DNA from: JBOGEN01 sp050743265
GTDB taxonomy: Bacteria > Actinomycetota > Actinomycetes > JBOGEN01
Reading direction: 5' to 3'
DNA length: 5,011 nt
Assembly (NCBI GenBank): GCA_050743265.1
Contig: JBOGEN010000177.1
Location: forward strand, 1 to 5,011
Shown here piece after piece: positions 3,965 to 5,011 of this stretch; positions within the stretch are counted from its first letter, which is position 1; each line of letters starts with the position of its first letter. The position numbers and the translations under genes were made by a program. The notes under the pieces were generated by a model that had not been told where the DNA came from, searched no databases, and saw only the letters and a list, made by a program, of their open reading frames with translations.

Positions 3965-5011
3965 ATGACACAGACAGCCTGGTTCATCGAGCCGTGCGGC
4001 CCGCTGCGGGGCGACGTGGCCGTCCGCGGGTCGAAGAACGGGGTCACCAAGCACATGGTGGCGGCCGTCATGGGGTCGGGCACGAGCACGATCACGAACG
4101 CCCCGGACGTCGGGGACGTCGGCATCACCGCCGAGATCTTGCAGTCCCTCGGTATCGACGTCGCGCGCGACGAGGACTCGATCACCATCGAGCCGACGAA
4201 GGCACCCGACTCGCGCGTGCCGCTCTCGTTCAGCGGGCTGAACCGGATCCCGATCCTCCTGCTCGGCCCGCTGCTGCACCGGGCCCACGAGGCGTTCGTG
4301 CCGTTGGTGGGCGGCGACCGCCTCGGCCGTCGGCCTGTGGACTTCCACGTCAGCGCGCTCCAGCAGATGGGCGCGGAGGTGGAGGTGCAGCCCCACGGCA
4401 TCACCGCGCGGATGGCCGGCCGCCTGCGGGGCGCGCGGATCACGCTCCCCTACCCGTCGGTCGGCGCCACCGAGACCGTCCTGCTGTCCGCCGTCCTGGC
4501 CGAGGGGCGCACCGTCATCCACAACGCGGCCACGGAGCCCGAGGTCGTCGAGCTGGCGCTGTTCCTCCAGCGGATGGGCGCCCACATCGCGCTCCGCCCC
4601 GACCGGCGGTTCGTCATCGAGGGGGTCGAGTCGCTCAAGGGCGCCGAGGCACGCCTCCAGGGCGACCGCCTCGAGGCCTTCAGCTACCTGGCGGCCGGGC
4701 TGATGACCGGCGGGCAGGTCCGGGTGGGCGGCTGCGCGCAGGACCGCCTCGTCACCGCCATCAACACGCTGCACCGGATGGGTGCCCGCGTCGACATCAC
4801 CGACGACTGGGTCACCGCCAGCGTGTCCACCCTGCGGCCCGCCGCCGTGCAGACCGACACCCACCCGGGGTTCATGACCGACTGGCAGCCACCGCTCATC
4901 GTCCTGATGACCCAGGCCGACGGGATGTCCGTGCTGCACGAGACCGTCTACGAGGACCGCCTCGGGTACGTCGACGCCGTCAAGGCGATGGGCGGCGAGA
5001 TCGAGCTCTTC
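3965..5011 (+). CDS. MurA-family UDP-GlcNAc enolpyruvyl transferase, 3' end cut off
   Basis: Cytoplasmic enolpyruvyl transferase of the MurA family (UDP-GlcNAc plus PEP to enolpyruvyl-UDP-GlcNAc, first committed step of peptidoglycan synthesis). The window holds 349 codons; the family is about 418, so some 70 C-terminal residues, including the equivalent of E. coli R397, are missing only because the window ends. Residues matching E. coli catalytic or binding positions are K24/N25 (K22/N23), R94 (R91), R123 (R120), the SVGATE loop at 165-170, D234/R235/E237, D306 (D305) and R332 (R331). The Cys115 position is D118 (VGGDRLGRRPVDFH), as in mycobacterial MurA, predicting intrinsic fosfomycin insensitivity. 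After K24-N25 the sequence is GVTKHMVAA rather than the usual AALP-type motif, so this may be a divergent second MurA of actinobacteria rather than the housekeeping copy. No murA symbol is given for that reason. Start ATG 3965 matches the family N-terminus. Confidence 0.92.
   Translation, partial: MTQTAWFIEPCGPLRGDVAVRGSKNGVTKHMVAAVMGSGTSTITNAPDVGDVGITAEILQSLGIDVARDEDSITIEPTKAPDSRVPLSFSGLNRIPILLLGPLLHRAHEAFVPLVGGDRLGRRPVDFHVSALQQMGAEVEVQPHGITARMAGRLRGARITLPYPSVGATETVLLSAVLAEGRTVIHNAATEPEVVELALFLQRMGAHIALRPDRRFVIEGVESLKGAEARLQGDRLEAFSYLAAGLMTGGQVRVGGCAQDRLVTAINTLHRMGARVDITDDWVTASVSTLRPAAVQTDTHPGFMTDWQPPLIVLMTQADGMSVLHETVYEDRLGYVDAVKAMGGEIELF

Noticed and set aside
3698..4939. 413-codon minus-strand open frame across the MurA-like gene
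   Set aside because: It is antisense to a gene with clear MurA motifs, has shadow-type composition and no recognisable domain.

Overview
The window is very GC-rich, with GTG starts, strong AGGAGG-type ribosome binding sites and 4-base gene overlaps. Together with the genes present, this points to a high-GC actinobacterial chromosome. The order alanine dehydrogenase, xerD, orphan parA suggests Micrococcales or a related order, but genus cannot be read from the sequence. Everything recognisable is on the plus strand: five genes, the last cut by the window end.

Bases 1-299 are a leader without a convincing gene. They begin with a 25-bp tandem repeat (two full copies and one partial) that continues off the window edge. 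A G8 run, a weak -10-like site and the ald ribosome binding site follow. The gene ald (300-1418) is complete and has all the expected catalytic residues. xerD follows with a 4-base overlap, apparently from a rare CTG start at 1415. It encodes a complete tyrosine recombinase with an intact R-K-H-R-H-Y set.

The 119-bp gap 2387-2505 holds the best promoter of the window (TTGCTG, 17 bp, TAGAGT). Its -10 box sits in the centre of a perfect 8-bp inverted repeat. This promoter should drive a two-gene operon. The first gene is an orphan ParA-like ATPase of the Rv1708/PldP type (2506-3378). The second is a 166-residue protein (3375-3875), overlapping by 4 bases, with a conserved-looking N-terminal peptide, an acidic repetitive linker and a C-terminal ribbon-helix-helix-like domain. 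The pair has the architecture of a ParA with a small DNA-binding partner and is the most interesting part of the window. After a GC-rich hairpin comes a separately promoted, nearly leaderless gene for a MurA-family enolpyruvyl transferase (3965 to the end, about 70 residues short). The fosfomycin-target cysteine is replaced by aspartate.

Functionally, xerD, parA and the RHH gene belong to chromosome resolution and segregation, a theme known for this locus in actinobacteria, where scpA usually follows parA. ald (alanine and nitrogen metabolism) and the MurA-like gene (peptidoglycan precursors) flank them. Whether scpA/scpB lie beyond the window cannot be seen.
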